Shown: positions 15,901 to 22,737, numbered from the stretch's first letter. The stretch is DNA of 31,849 nucleotides from a virus (IMGVR_UViG_3300045999_005095:1-31849), one strand, 5' to 3'. Notes: generated by a model not told the origin, from the letters alone. Numbers and translations are program-made.

Positions 15901-17255
15901 TTTCTGATGCTGTCGAACTCGCCCGCTATTCCTGCGTCTTTTAGTCCTTTCACTCTGGACGAAAGATCTCCCACCCTGCCGGCAACACCGCGATTGAACT
16001 CCTCCCTAGCGAGAGACAGATTCTCACGAAGGCCAATTGCCGCCAGCCTGCGAGTGCCGGGATTTCTCTCCGACAAGATCTGGTCTCGTTGCTTTTGGGC
16101 GTCCTCGCGAATCTTGGAGATTTCTCTTTCTGACTCCGTCCTGATGAGGGCGTCAGCCTTGCCGAACCCTTCTTTGCCGAACGCCTTTGTGGCGTCCGCT
16201 GCGGCAAGCGCATCTATAGCCAATTTGGCCTTCTTGGCCGACACCTCGCTGCGGTTGAGTTGCTCGATCACTCGCCCAACGGACGCGATCAGACCCTCAA
16301 ATCGCTGGTCGTCTCCATCTCGCAGCCTCGCCGAAAGTGTGCCAAACTTGTCTGTTAGTTGCTCGACCTGCGACACGGCCTCGGGCGATATGATCTGCTT
16401 GATCTCGGCAGAGGAAATCTCCCTCCTGAACGACATATTGGTCGCTTCCTGGATGCGAACCAGGGCGTCAAGTCGCTGCTGCGCCACTCCTCTTGCCGTC
16501 AGCGTCGCAGGATTTTCTCCTTCATTTGCGACCCGAATCTGCGCGGCCGAAAGCCTTGCCGCGGCGCGCTCGATGAGGTCAGCGTTTCGCTCTGACCTCA
16601 CAGACAGGTCGCCAAAGACCTCGCTCCTGGCTCTCGCAGGAATTTCCGATGCCTTCTTCCGCAGCGCCAGCGCGTCTGTCAGCGCGCCTTTGGCTCGTGG
16701 ATTAAAGAAGTCCGCGCCGGTGTTTTTTGCCTGCAGGCTACCCGCCAGCCGCTTGAAGTCATCGGAGATGGCCGTGGCCCTTCCAAGGGCAACAAGCCTG
16801 CGTCGCAGGGCGTCGATCCGCTGTCCTGCGGCGTCGAACGTCGCCGTGCCTTCGCCAATCTCCGCGAAGAGGCGCTGAAATCCGTCCTGAATCCTCGACA
16901 GTTCCGGATACAGGCTCGACTGGACGGATGTGGCGAACCCTTCGATTTGATTCTTGAGGGCGGTCAGCGGCTTGCCGATGTCCTCAAGGACGCGAAACTG
17001 ATCCTCAAGTCGGCGTGTATTCGGGAGTCCGGCCCCTACTCCCCTCGACTGCAGGTCTTCAATCTGCCGCAGCGTCCGCTGGAACCGCTGCAGCCTAGTC
17101 AGCGTGCCGTCGAGTGCCTGCGTGTTGAGGTTGAACTGGATGCCGCGTGCCTGGCGCGCAAAATCCTGCAGTTCACGCCGGGACTCGCCAATGCGGCGAG
17201 TGAAGTCCTGCGTGTTCGCAGTCAGAACGGCAGAGATTTTGCCGAGCAGGGCCAT
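12909..17255 (-). CDS. Tail tape measure protein
   Basis: 1448 residues, ATG at 17255 with AAGGA 6 bases upstream. Most of the protein is charged helix rich in Arg, Glu, Gln and Ala, typical of tape measures. A hydrophobic Gly-rich stretch lies at about residues 635-725 (LAFQQGLFAIDDLI, LGLLLGQSGLIPGL, LFLGLSAVIGGQV), as expected for the segment that enters the host membrane. It sets tail length as the tube assembles around it. At about 0.15 nm per residue the tail would be about 215 nm, a rough estimate from the general rule. It directly follows the gpG/gpGT chaperones, the canonical order. Confidence 0.95.
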   Translation of the reverse strand: MALLGKISAVLTANTQDFTRRIGESRRELQDFARQARGIQFNLNTQALDGTLTRLQRFQRTLRQIEDLQSRGVGAGLPNTRRLEDQFRVLEDIGKPLTALKNQIEGFATSVQSSLYPELSRIQDGFQRLFAEIGEGTATFDAAGQRIDALRRRLVALGRATAISDDFKRLAGSLQAKNTGADFFNPRAKGALTDALALRKKASEIPARARSEVFGDLSVRSERNADLIERAAARLSAAQIRVANEGENPATLTARGVAQQRLDALVRIQEATNMSFRREISSAEIKQIISPEAVSQVEQLTDKFGTLSARLRDGDDQRFEGLIASVGRVIEQLNRSEVSAKKAKLAIDALAAADATKAFGKEGFGKADALIRTESEREISKIREDAQKQRDQILSERNPGTRRLAAIGLRENLSLAREEFNRGVAGRVGDLSSRVKGLKDAGIAGEFDSIRKLAADANATLDSAFDAKTTAGGTLGLDNYKAKLESLLPVIDKFESKLKSAETARKRFDQFLTISGSRSDKLGTDLERAASFIATGRQLAGNFESGNTVGRRSVEQAIERDLAFFEKLAIKQQKIADGQFKSEESRNRARKAVEFAARKRSDAFLNTVADSSRADGSAGMGVDRVRAIAERNLKNRGSFGVGGAAVAQLAFQQGLFAIDDLISATGGLEYKLRAVGNNITQLGLLLGQSGLIPGLSATTGLFLGLSAVIGGQVITSILKYATGSELADDKAKALNDSLSRQKSLVEGLAQAFESLGDSIARKAFSSAGQSTRAFTKELADIDRKQKELREERVSFLDPQVQSERATQAGLRKRLDATSDGGQRVAILREIEESRRKERAAIRARVGAAAPSADAVRKSVIEGIRDNEFARLSEEKGGLFPVRLVDEQARREAAARRDRAARELDAAGSDPLALSRIVEQRIRERQKTASRNIGALDFFTGDAVEITNAREDVTALTSLLESLRLPASLQADKAIQNIFKSANAAAIAIEESQRQVADAIKSSVPTAISLQGLLDSLAEEIDSAQNEIRSAQKDFAESGLTQEDAALRDERVSKARARIERSREQRLLAQAQASELEQRRILDPQSTLDARRQRAEANLQAAGADQGILARRIRELDARRAKVDSEVSARPDSVFVRRRADREIAAINEEMKAIEAATLGLKRFTEALARATAEAESNLQAAQQRDDDVRRRGLAPGRGAALPTQADRDRARQNVEEQRAANRKVEEAVASERDRLERLAQDANNPLNQTFKRLREIDEQLASGAGTPQDRQRLIEERRRLQDQVDRQIEESPSVRAARDNSTRIEQRQSAEDRGRELAMTPAQRAARESAQQARDLVAEMNRINAPQAMRNEKMNQLALERAQQVAPLVMGFREERLNALLQGPSRAALNVADANTMDGQRELNRLLRGDDPNRDVNLIELQKQTEILQQSLDELRKQDQNAIVEIRG

Positions 17256-17258
17256 GCT

Positions 17259-17890
17259 TCATCCTTGAAGTTTCTGTAGTTCCGCAAACATCTCGTCCGG
17301 CGTCTGATGGGGCTTTGCCTGCGACGGAATAAAGATGTTTTCCTCTGGCACCCGCTTGTAGTTCCCACTCGCCGCCATCACCGTCCGACACAGTCGCGCT
17401 GTCTGCCACCAGGAGTCAGGCAGCGGCCACCGCTGGTCGTAGGCATACCACTCACTCAACTCCGCGGAGTCGCACTCCGTCAGCAGCCGCTTGACTGTCA
17501 TGCCTAGGGCCAACGCTAGGCGGAAATAGAACCTCCGCTCTGGTCGGTCAGTGAATCTTTTCCCAGGCTTTCCACAGCCTCCGACGTCAGGGCGTTGTGG
17601 CTCCACGCCTTCTCAAACAGCCGGTTGATCACCACGCTCGACTTCTTGCCGAGCAGGTCGAGGTCGGCATCGGCGAACAGGCGGTCGCCGGAGTCGTCGC
17701 ACAGCGTCAGCAGGAGGAAGCGGACGCGGAACGACTTCATCTTCTGTTCGGCGTAGGACTCCTCAAACGAGTCCCGCTCCAGGCCAGAGAGCGTCTTGAC
17801 GTAGACGTCACCGCCCCACTCGGGAACCTTGATCGCGTCGCTCAACCGAACGTCCTTCGCCGCCAGAATCGCAGCCTTGCTCAAAGCCAT
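17259..17890 (-). CDS. Tail assembly chaperone, frameshifted form (gpGT-like)
   Basis: Made from the gpG frame plus a second frame joined by -1 frameshifting at the GGGAAAA heptamer. Codons up to AAA (17890-17558) are followed by reading from 17558 again, to the TGA at 17261-17259, giving 110 + 99 = about 210 residues. The frame after the slip begins RFTDRPERRFYF and runs through GMTVKRLLTECDSAELSEWYAY, which resembles the DUF4035/lambda T segment (ELxEWxAY). In lambda and many siphophages the G:GT ratio set by the slip controls tail tube loading on the tape measure. A separate start at the internal ATG (GMTVKRLL, 17501) is an alternative but lacks a clear ribosome site. The tape measure start follows 3 bases later. 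Confidence 0.85.
17516..17890 (-). CDS. Tail assembly chaperone, unshifted form (gpG-like)
   Basis: 124 residues, ATG at 17890, 3 bases after the preceding tail-tube gene. The product contains DVYVKTLSGLERDSFEESYAEQKMKSFRVRFLLLTLCDDSGDRLF, the 'phage tail assembly chaperone' (TAC, gpG-type) style: a short basic N-terminus, a conserved L-x-x-x-E/D-R region, then an acidic C-terminal stretch. About 14 codons beyond the slippery heptamer the frame ends at TAG. It is located just before the tape measure and after the tail-tube genes, exactly where this pair sits in lambda-like phages. Confidence 0.85.
   Translation of the reverse strand: MALSKAAILAAKDVRLSDAIKVPEWGGDVYVKTLSGLERDSFEESYAEQKMKSFRVRFLLLTLCDDSGDRLFADADLDLLGKKSSVVINRLFEKAWSHNALTSEAVESLGKDSLTDQSGGSISA
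17558..17564 (-). promoter_or_regulatory. -1 programmed ribosomal frameshift heptamer
   Basis: Minus strand GGGAAAA, read in the gpG frame as CTG GGA AAA GAT. This is the canonical X XXY YYZ form with X=G, Y=A, and differs from the lambda heptamer GGGAAAG in one base. Re-reading one base back opens the T-like frame, which stays open for about 100 codons. The heptamer lies about 40 bases before the 0-frame stop, the usual geometry. Confidence 0.9.
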
Positions 17891-17893
17891 CTG

Positions 17894-18274
17894 TCAGGTT
17901 CCCTGGTAGTCGGTGAAGCGAAAAGTCGCAGACCCGCGCACCAACTCACCAACGCGGGCCTCCGTGTTTGCAGACTCAAGAATCGCGCGTTTCGACACCG
18001 ACCATGTCGGCGACGAAAACGTCAACTGGCCGATGCCGCGGACAATTGCCGCAACGTCGCCGGTGGCCGGCGTGGCCAAGAAGTCCAGCGACACGCTGCC
18101 GCCAGACAACTCGCCGGTCGGCACAAGAACGGAGTACCCCGCCGGGTCTGCTGGAGACGTCATGTCGACGACCTCCGCGACCGGCGTCTCGACGCTGATG
18201 CCGACGACGCTGCCCTGGAAACTGCCCAGCGAACCGGCAAACGTGAAGGTCGCGCCGTGAGCAGATAAGGCCAT
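17894..18274 (-). CDS. Tail tube-like protein, second copy
   Basis: 126 residues, ATG at 18274 with GGAGGG about 4 bases upstream. The sequence is a predominantly beta protein (HGATFTFAGSLGSFQGSVVG) whose C-terminal strand LVRGSATFRFTDYQ closely matches the adjacent upstream gene's FVRGSATFRLA. The two are therefore paralogues. It also carries VAEVVDMTSP, a strand motif common in small tail tube proteins. Two proteins in tandem before the chaperone pair suggests one is the major tail tube and the other a tube terminator, adaptor or alternative tube protein. Which is which cannot be decided by eye. Confidence 0.75.
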   Translation of the reverse strand: MALSAHGATFTFAGSLGSFQGSVVGISVETPVAEVVDMTSPADPAGYSVLVPTGELSGGSVSLDFLATPATGDVAAIVRGIGQLTFSSPTWSVSKRAILESANTEARVGELVRGSATFRFTDYQGT

Positions 18275-18289
18275 CGGACCCTCCGGTCG

Positions 18290-18622
18290 TCAGGCGAGCC
18301 GGAAGGTCGCAGAGCCTCGCACGAAGTCGCCGACCGAGCCGCCGAGGGACGCAGACGAGATCGTCGCGTTGCCGCTGAACGACATGGGGCCGGAGATCGA
18401 CAGGGCGCCGGACACGCCGGCGGTGAGGATCGTCGAGTTGATGTAGTCGATCTGCACTTCCCGGTCGGTCGCGAATCCGCCAACGAAGATGCGGCGGGCG
18501 TTGGGGGCCACGCCGAGGTGCGTCGCGTCGAGGAGGTCTTGGGTGTCATTGACCTGGACGGAAGTGACGGTGACGCCAGAGCCACCGAAGGTGAACGTAA
18601 GTCCCTGTGCCGAAGTTCCCAT
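18290..18622 (-). CDS. Tail tube-like protein, first copy
   Basis: 110 residues, ATG at 18622 with AAGGAGG 9 bases upstream, one of the strongest ribosome sites in the late operon, fitting high expression. The protein is beta-rich (GLTFTFGGSGVTVTSVQVND, DLLDATHLG, ISGPMSFSGNATISS) and ends SVGDFVRGSATFRLA, shared with its downstream neighbour. Size and position (after the tail terminator, before the chaperones and tape measure) match a small major tail tube protein. At 110 residues it is shorter than the well-known tube proteins, so family assignment is by position and by the duplication. Confidence 0.75.
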   Translation of the reverse strand: MGTSAQGLTFTFGGSGVTVTSVQVNDTQDLLDATHLGVAPNARRIFVGGFATDREVQIDYINSTILTAGVSGALSISGPMSFSGNATISSASLGGSVGDFVRGSATFRLA

Positions 18623-18649
18623 TACGCCGCGCCTCCTTGCGCTATTGTG

Positions 18650-19078
18650 TTAGCCGGTCGCCTCGGACCAGCGAACCTGAAACAGTTGTCTGACTTCGTA
18701 TGCCGGCGGAAGTTGCGCCCCAACCGCCGTGGGGTCGAGGAAGTCGTCCACTTCGGAGACAAGCCTCATATCGTGTATTGTAACCCCGAGTAGTGTGCCT
18801 GTGTGGCCATCCAGGGCCAGCCTCACCTCGTCGGCGAGGTCTTTGGCGCCCTCGTAGGTCAGCGCCCAGGAGGCGATCTGGAGCGACACCTCCGGCATGA
18901 ACAGCGGGGTGTTGCCCAGCGTGCCTTCCCGGCGGACGTTCGCCCGCTTGTAGATCACAAACGGCATCGCGGCGCCTTTTGGTACGGCGATGGGGTAGAT
19001 CTGGAAGCCAACGAGCCGCGCTACTCCGGGGGCCGAGGCCAACTTCGCGTAAACGTGCTTTTCTGGGAGCAATAGCAT
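18650..19078 (-). CDS. Tail terminator/completion protein (DUF3168, gp17-like)
   Basis: 142 residues, ATG at 19078 overlapping the upstream stop (TGATG). The pattern PGVARLVGFQIYPIAVPKGAAMPFVIYKR followed by EVSLQIASWALTYEGAKDLADEVRLALDG is the DUF3168/tail completion gp17 signature: a short helix, a YP-hydrophobic strand, FVIY, then a central QI..W....A..LA..V...L. These proteins cap the tail tube and join it to the connector. Placement between an HK97 gp10-like protein and the tube genes is canonical. Confidence 0.85.
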   Translation of the reverse strand: MLLLPEKHVYAKLASAPGVARLVGFQIYPIAVPKGAAMPFVIYKRANVRREGTLGNTPLFMPEVSLQIASWALTYEGAKDLADEVRLALDGHTGTLLGVTIHDMRLVSEVDDFLDPTAVGAQLPPAYEVRQLFQVRWSEATG

Positions 19079-19797
19079 CAGAGTGACCCCGCGATGGCTG
19101 CGTTGATGGCGTCGATCAGCCCGTTGCGGATGATCGTCTGGGCCTGCGACCGGCGGGCCGAGATGGTGTTCTCCATGAGGTGATACCCGGGCATTGCGCC
19201 GTAGGTTTCCCCAGGCTGGAGCGTGAAAACGCCGCCGTCCGGCAGGAAGTCGTGGGTGTACCCCCGGCCGGCGCGGGCCTGGCGCGTCGGCTCCCGCCAC
19301 GACGACATGAGGAAGTAGTAGCCCTTGGACCGGCGGGCGAACTTGTCACTGTCCTCCAGTTTGGCGACCTTCGTCATCTTCATGTTGATCGACTGGTGGA
19401 CATTGACGTAGGTCTTGCGCGTGCCGCGGCTGGATGGGCTGCGGCGGCCGTTGGACCCGAACTCCACCAACCAACTGTGATTGCCACTTGCCTGTTGTCC
19501 TGTGGCCCCCATATTCCCGGTGTGTCGCGGGCCGGCAATGGCCACCGAGACACCGGGGCGGTACGTCTTGGTCTTGATGGTCGTGCTTTTGGCGAGGTTG
19601 CCGGTCGCGTCGTGACGCAGGGCGGCGGCGCGGTAGCCGTCCCTGATCGGCCGCGCCGCTCGCTGCAGCACTCGCTCCAGCGCGTCGCCTGCGGCCAAGG
19701 CTCCAGCGACGTTCTGCAGGGTATCCAGGACAGGGCGAACGCCTTCGACGCCGATGCGAATGAATGCCTGCGCGCGTCCGAAATTGTCGATGGCCAT
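19078..19797 (-). CDS. HK97 gp10-like head-tail joining protein
   Basis: 239 residues, ATG at 19797, its A shared with the adaptor stop (TGATG). Residues 1-110 match the HK97-gp10_like form: an N-terminal helix (GVRPVLDTLQNVAGALAAGDALERVLQRAARPIRDGYR), a strand NLAKSTTIKT and VSVAIAGPRHTGN, then HSWLVEFGS. The remaining 130 residues (TYVNVHQSINMKMTK, YYFLMSSWREPTRQA, ISARRSQAQTIIRNGLIDAINAAI) make it longer than the usual 120-150. The PRHTGNMG/HSWLVEFG block is characteristic. It joins the head to the tail and acts with the SPP1-type adaptor gene upstream. The extension is unexplained. Confidence 0.8.
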   Translation of the reverse strand: MAIDNFGRAQAFIRIGVEGVRPVLDTLQNVAGALAAGDALERVLQRAARPIRDGYRAAALRHDATGNLAKSTTIKTKTYRPGVSVAIAGPRHTGNMGATGQQASGNHSWLVEFGSNGRRSPSSRGTRKTYVNVHQSINMKMTKVAKLEDSDKFARRSKGYYFLMSSWREPTRQARAGRGYTHDFLPDGGVFTLQPGETYGAMPGYHLMENTISARRSQAQTIIRNGLIDAINAAIAGSL

Positions 19798-20111
19798 CAC
19801 TGCACCTCTCGGGCGAGGATTTCCAGGGCCGTGCGATTGTCTCGCTCGACGACGCTGGCGATTTCCATGGTCCGCCCGCGCCACAGGATCCGCTGTGTGT
19901 GCGTGACGTCGGCCCGGTAGCGGATCCGGATGCGGTGCGTGGCCACGAGATTGGCCTGCTGGGCCTGCAGAATGTCCCGCGTCGATAGGCCGTCGACGCT
20001 GGCCCACACCGTCGCCAGCGTGGCCCAGGTCAAAGTCGTCTCGCCAACCGAGGTGCGAACCTCTGTCGGAGACTGGATCGTGACTCGCTCCCTCATGCGG
20101 CCGATGATCAT
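19797..20111 (-). CDS. Head-tail adaptor, SPP1 gp16 type
   Basis: 104 residues from ATG 20111, overlapping the previous stop (ATGA); a longer open frame exists upstream but is low-complexity Arg-rich and lies in the preceding gene. The product MIIGRMRERVTIQSPTE..., then TWATLATVWASVDGLSTRDI, RIRIRYRADVTHTQRILWRGRTMEIASVV matches the phage head-tail adaptor family (PF05521), in which an R.RV.IQ strand and a VWA.V segment are diagnostic. It forms the ring under the connector. Confidence 0.85.
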   Translation of the reverse strand: MIIGRMRERVTIQSPTEVRTSVGETTLTWATLATVWASVDGLSTRDILQAQQANLVATHRIRIRYRADVTHTQRILWRGRTMEIASVVERDNRTALEILAREVQ

Positions 20112-20614
20112 GTAACCGTGCCTTCGCCGATGAAGATGACGTCGTAGGTACAGGAGCCGGAGGCGGCGGCGAAGCGAGCGATAGAGGCATTGACGCCTGA
20201 AGATACGGTAAAACCGCCGTCGCTTGGCCCCGCAACGAGATAGCACCCGCCAGGAGGGATCTCGATGAACACGTTGATTGGTAGCCCGCTAAACGCCGTC
20301 AATCCAGACACGCCGCCGATCCGAAGGCTCTGCGTGCTGCTCGTGTTCCTCACATAGACCAGTTTGATCTGCGTGAAGGCCACGACGACGGCGGCTCCGT
20401 CGCGGGTGTCCGAGAGAGCCGAGAGCGATAGGTCGTCGTTCGCCGTCGTCGCCGTCCGCGAGTCACTCCACACCACCTGCGCCTGATTGGCCCCGGTGCC
20501 GTCAGTGATCGACAGGGCGTAGTTGGCCGGCGTGGCCCGCAGCGTCCGCGACAGGTCGCCGATCGACGTCTCGTGGGCAAGGATGGAGAGGGCGATTTGA
20601 GCATTGAGCGCCAT
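20108..20614 (-). CDS. Beta-rich structural protein, paralogue of its upstream neighbour
   Basis: 168 residues, ATG at 20614, three bases after the stop of the upstream gene. It has the same architecture as that gene: an N-terminal AQIALSILAHET strand, a QVVWSDSRTATTANDDLSLSAL segment aligning with TTVWSDRRTFASGYDEVDFSAI, then IKLVYVRNTSST aligning with VKLLCLKNLSTT. A Gly/Pro loop (IPPGGCYLVAGPSDGGFTV) aligns with REGGAFMLCSPNSAGF. Probably a capsid- or connector-decorating protein with a jelly-roll type fold, inferred from position. Family not recognised. Confidence 0.7.
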   Translation of the reverse strand: MALNAQIALSILAHETSIGDLSRTLRATPANYALSITDGTGANQAQVVWSDSRTATTANDDLSLSALSDTRDGAAVVVAFTQIKLVYVRNTSSTQSLRIGGVSGLTAFSGLPINVFIEIPPGGCYLVAGPSDGGFTVSSGVNASIARFAAASGSCTYDVIFIGEGTVT

Positions 20615-20617
20615 TGG

Positions 20618-21103
20618 TCAGGTTCCCATAACGTAGATTTCGTAGTTCTGCCCACTCGTGCCGCCGACGCGGAGGATGCTGCCGCCGGACGTCGTGCCGA
20701 ACCCAGCGGAGTTCGGGCTGCACAGCATGAACGCCCCGCCCTCGCGGATCGGGTAGCCACGCAGGGTCAGCGAGCCGAGGTTCACCATCGGCGAGAAGTT
20801 CCAGGCCGACGCGTCCTGCCGGAAGACGCTGAACTGGCTCCCCGTCCAGCCGGCCGACAGGGCAATCTGGTTTGTCGTCGACAGGTTCTTGAGGCACAGG
20901 AGTTTCACCGTGCCGATGCCGATGGCCGAGAAATCGACCTCGTCGTAGCCAGACGCAAACGTGCGTCGGTCGCTCCAGACCGTCGTGCAGTCGCCGACGT
21001 CGAAGAAGAACGTCAGCGGGTGGTCGGTGATCGAGGACGTCAGGCCACTTGTCGTGGCCGACCGTGCCGACACGGTGGCTGTGACCTGCGCCTCAATGGT
21101 CAT
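20618..21103 (-). CDS. Beta-rich structural protein, first copy of the pair
   Basis: 161 residues from ATG 21103, chosen because it overlaps the preceding connector stop (ATGA); an ATG five codons upstream is possible. The beta-rich sequence EAQVTATVSARSATTSGLTSSI is followed by VWSDRRTF, LKNLSTTN and REGGAFMLCSPNSAGF, which are shared with its neighbour. Both lie between the phiE125 gp8-like connector and the SPP1-type adaptor, where most siphophages have no gene or only one. No catalytic motif. Likely virion structural; the duplication may have produced two subunits of one hetero-oligomer. Confidence 0.7.
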   Translation of the reverse strand: MTIEAQVTATVSARSATTSGLTSSITDHPLTFFFDVGDCTTVWSDRRTFASGYDEVDFSAIGIGTVKLLCLKNLSTTNQIALSAGWTGSQFSVFRQDASAWNFSPMVNLGSLTLRGYPIREGGAFMLCSPNSAGFGTTSGGSILRVGGTSGQNYEIYVMGT

Positions 21104-21744
21104 CGGTATCCGCCCCATCCGGAGGCGGCCAGCAGCGTCTCAAAGGTGGTCGGAATCGGCATCTGGCCGCCGGCGGCGACCGGCTGGCGGGCCTCGTACC
21201 AGTGGGCGACAAGCAAGAGGATCAGGTGCTTGAGGACGTTCGGCACGCTCGCCCCGGAAGCCCCGTACCCGGCCGACCACCGAACCAGCACGCTGTTTTC
21301 GTCGCCCCGGACGGCTGGCCAGACGCCGCCGTAGATCGGGAAGATTCGCCCAGGCGTGGCATAAAAGTCCGTCTGAAACGCGCCAGTACCGCTCGTCAGC
21401 GTCTGATTGGCGCCGCCCTCGTCACGGTAGACCAGCGTGACGTTGGCGTTCTGCATGGGTGGCCTGGGGAGGATGATCTCCCACAGCGGGAACGTGTCGT
21501 AGCGGGCCTCCCACACGGTCGTGATCATCGAGATGTCCAGGACGCTCTCGACGTACTCGCGGGCCGTGGCGATCAGCGTCGTGATGTAGGCGTCGTCGTC
21601 GCTCGTGTCGACGCGGCACTGCACCTTGGCCTCTGCGAGCGTCACCGGCTCGACGGCCGGCGCCGTGTATCGCGTCAGGCTGCGGTACGGGGTGATCGCG
21701 GAGTCGGGCTGCTGGGGCGAGCCGTAGACGATAGTGACAGTCAC
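21100..21744 (-). CDS. Head-tail connector protein (phiE125 gp8 / HK97 gp6 type)
   Basis: 214 residues; GTG at 21744 shares bases with the previous stop (GTGA). The start AVEPVTLAEAKVQCRVDTSDDDAYITTLIATAREYVESVLD is the hallmark of the phiE125 gp8 family (PVTLxEAKxxLRxxxxxDDxxIxxLIxAAxxxxE). A YDTFPLWEIILPRPPMQ segment and a hydrophobic VPNVLKHLILLLVAHWYEAR segment before the end complete it. It forms the ring attached to the portal. Confidence 0.9.
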   Translation of the reverse strand: MTVTIVYGSPQQPDSAITPYRSLTRYTAPAVEPVTLAEAKVQCRVDTSDDDAYITTLIATAREYVESVLDISMITTVWEARYDTFPLWEIILPRPPMQNANVTLVYRDEGGANQTLTSGTGAFQTDFYATPGRIFPIYGGVWPAVRGDENSVLVRWSAGYGASGASVPNVLKHLILLLVAHWYEARQPVAAGGQMPIPTTFETLLAASGWGGYR

Positions 21745-21935
21745 TTGTGCCTCTTCTTTCCTTGCGGCTGGACGGCCTTCTCGGCGCGAAGTTCCATGGC
21801 GGCGGTCTCTTCGTCGCGCTCTTCGACCTGCCGGACGAGGCCGCGGGCGAGCAGGACTCTGGCCATGCCGTCGCCCCAGTCAAACTCTTGGCCGACCTTG
21901 TAGCCGCCGAACTCCTTGACGATTTTGACTCTCAC
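21741..21935 (-). CDS. Small hypothetical protein between glycosyltransferase and connector
   Basis: 64 residues if started at GTG 21935, which overlaps the glycosyltransferase stop (GTGA) and has GGGG about 8 bases upstream; an ATG at 21950 would add five residues. It starts VKIVKEFGGYKVGQEFDWGDGMARVLLARGLVRQVEE, a short beta-turn-helix pattern, then a charged Lys-rich tail (AEKAVQPQGKKRHK). Similar short proteins often lie next to the connector in siphophages, but the family is not recognised. Confidence 0.6.
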   Translation of the reverse strand: MRVKIVKEFGGYKVGQEFDWGDGMARVLLARGLVRQVEERDEETAAMELRAEKAVQPQGKKRHK

Positions 21936-22660
21936 TTCACAAACCCCCATGCGCCCTCTGGCGGCGTCCTGTCGCTGTTCCAGAACTCGGTCGTGTGCTG
22001 CTGAACTTTGCCGCACTCCACGGTCCTGGACGGCCATGTAATCATCAGTTCGGCGTGGCCGACGCTGACGCTGGTGGCGATCCCCAACTTGTTCCCCGTG
22101 GCGTGAAACTTCTTCCAGAAGTAAATGTCCTCATCAACGTGGCCGCCGGTGAACGTCCCCTCGGCGTTGGCCTCGGCGAGAAACCACGGCTTCGGCATCT
22201 TCTTGATGGCTTCGGTGCGGATGAACGTGCAGCCGAAGTGGGCCGTCTCGACCAACTGCACCGGCTTGGAGAACCAGTCGTTCTCGACCGTTGTCTTGTC
22301 GTCAGAGGTGACCCCAGGCAGTGCGAACATCACTGTGTTCGCTTCCCGCTTGGTCTGGAGTGGCGCGATGGCGTCGACGCCGGAATACATCATCAGCGCC
22401 AGGAGCGCCTCGACGGTCTTCGCGGTGAAGATCGTGTCGTAGTCGATCGTCAGCACGACGTCGTGCGTGTCGATGACCTGCTCCATCGTCCGCTGCAGGC
22501 ACTGGCCAAAGAACGCCCCGGTGTATTTGATCGGGGCGATCTTGTGCGGCGCTAGCGCCTGGGAGATGCAGAAGAAATTATCCGTGAAGCCGAGGCGTGG
22601 CACGCTCATGAGAGCGGCCACCTTGACCTCGGCTTCACAATTACCAACGCGAACCAGCAT
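21932..22660 (-). CDS. Glycosyltransferase (GT-A-like) within the head operon
   Basis: 242 residues, ATG at 22660 with AAGGAG 6 bases upstream. GT-A hallmarks: an N-terminal beta-alpha unit (EVKVAALMSVPRLGFTDNF), then LTIDYDTIF with a DxD-type Asp73-Tyr-Asp75 for metal/UDP-sugar binding. An 'added helix plus Cys' segment TAHFGCTFIRTEAIKKM follows, then HVDEDIYFWKKFH (acidic catalytic-base region, around 175-186) and GHAELMITWP. There is no signal peptide and no membrane anchor, so it would act in the cytoplasm. Sitting between the capsid/decoration genes and the connectors, it could glycosylate a virion protein or a cell-surface component; the target is unknown. It is preceded by a hairpin that buries the ribosome site. 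Confidence 0.8.
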   Translation of the reverse strand: MLVRVGNCEAEVKVAALMSVPRLGFTDNFFCISQALAPHKIAPIKYTGAFFGQCLQRTMEQVIDTHDVVLTIDYDTIFTAKTVEALLALMMYSGVDAIAPLQTKREANTVMFALPGVTSDDKTTVENDWFSKPVQLVETAHFGCTFIRTEAIKKMPKPWFLAEANAEGTFTGGHVDEDIYFWKKFHATGNKLGIATSVSVGHAELMITWPSRTVECGKVQQHTTEFWNSDRTPPEGAWGFVK

Positions 22661-22664
22661 CGTG

Positions 22665-22682
22665 CGCTCCTTGTGAGGAGCG
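22665..22682 (-). promoter_or_regulatory. Hairpin that sequesters the glycosyltransferase ribosome site
   Basis: On the minus strand CGCTCCT, loop CACA and AGGAGCG form a perfect 7-bp stem with a 4-base loop. The right arm contains the AGGAG Shine-Dalgarno of the glycosyltransferase, so the site is paired in the free RNA. It is not followed by a T run and so is not a rho-independent terminator. The gap 22661-22737 otherwise holds only a short repeated GACGGCC element. This may lower or condition translation of the glycosyltransferase relative to the neighbouring highly expressed structural genes. Confidence 0.45.
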
Positions 22683-22737
22683 GGCGCGCATCCTTGCGCC
22701 TTTGTCGGCCGTCAATGGCCGTCCCGCTTATGCAGGA

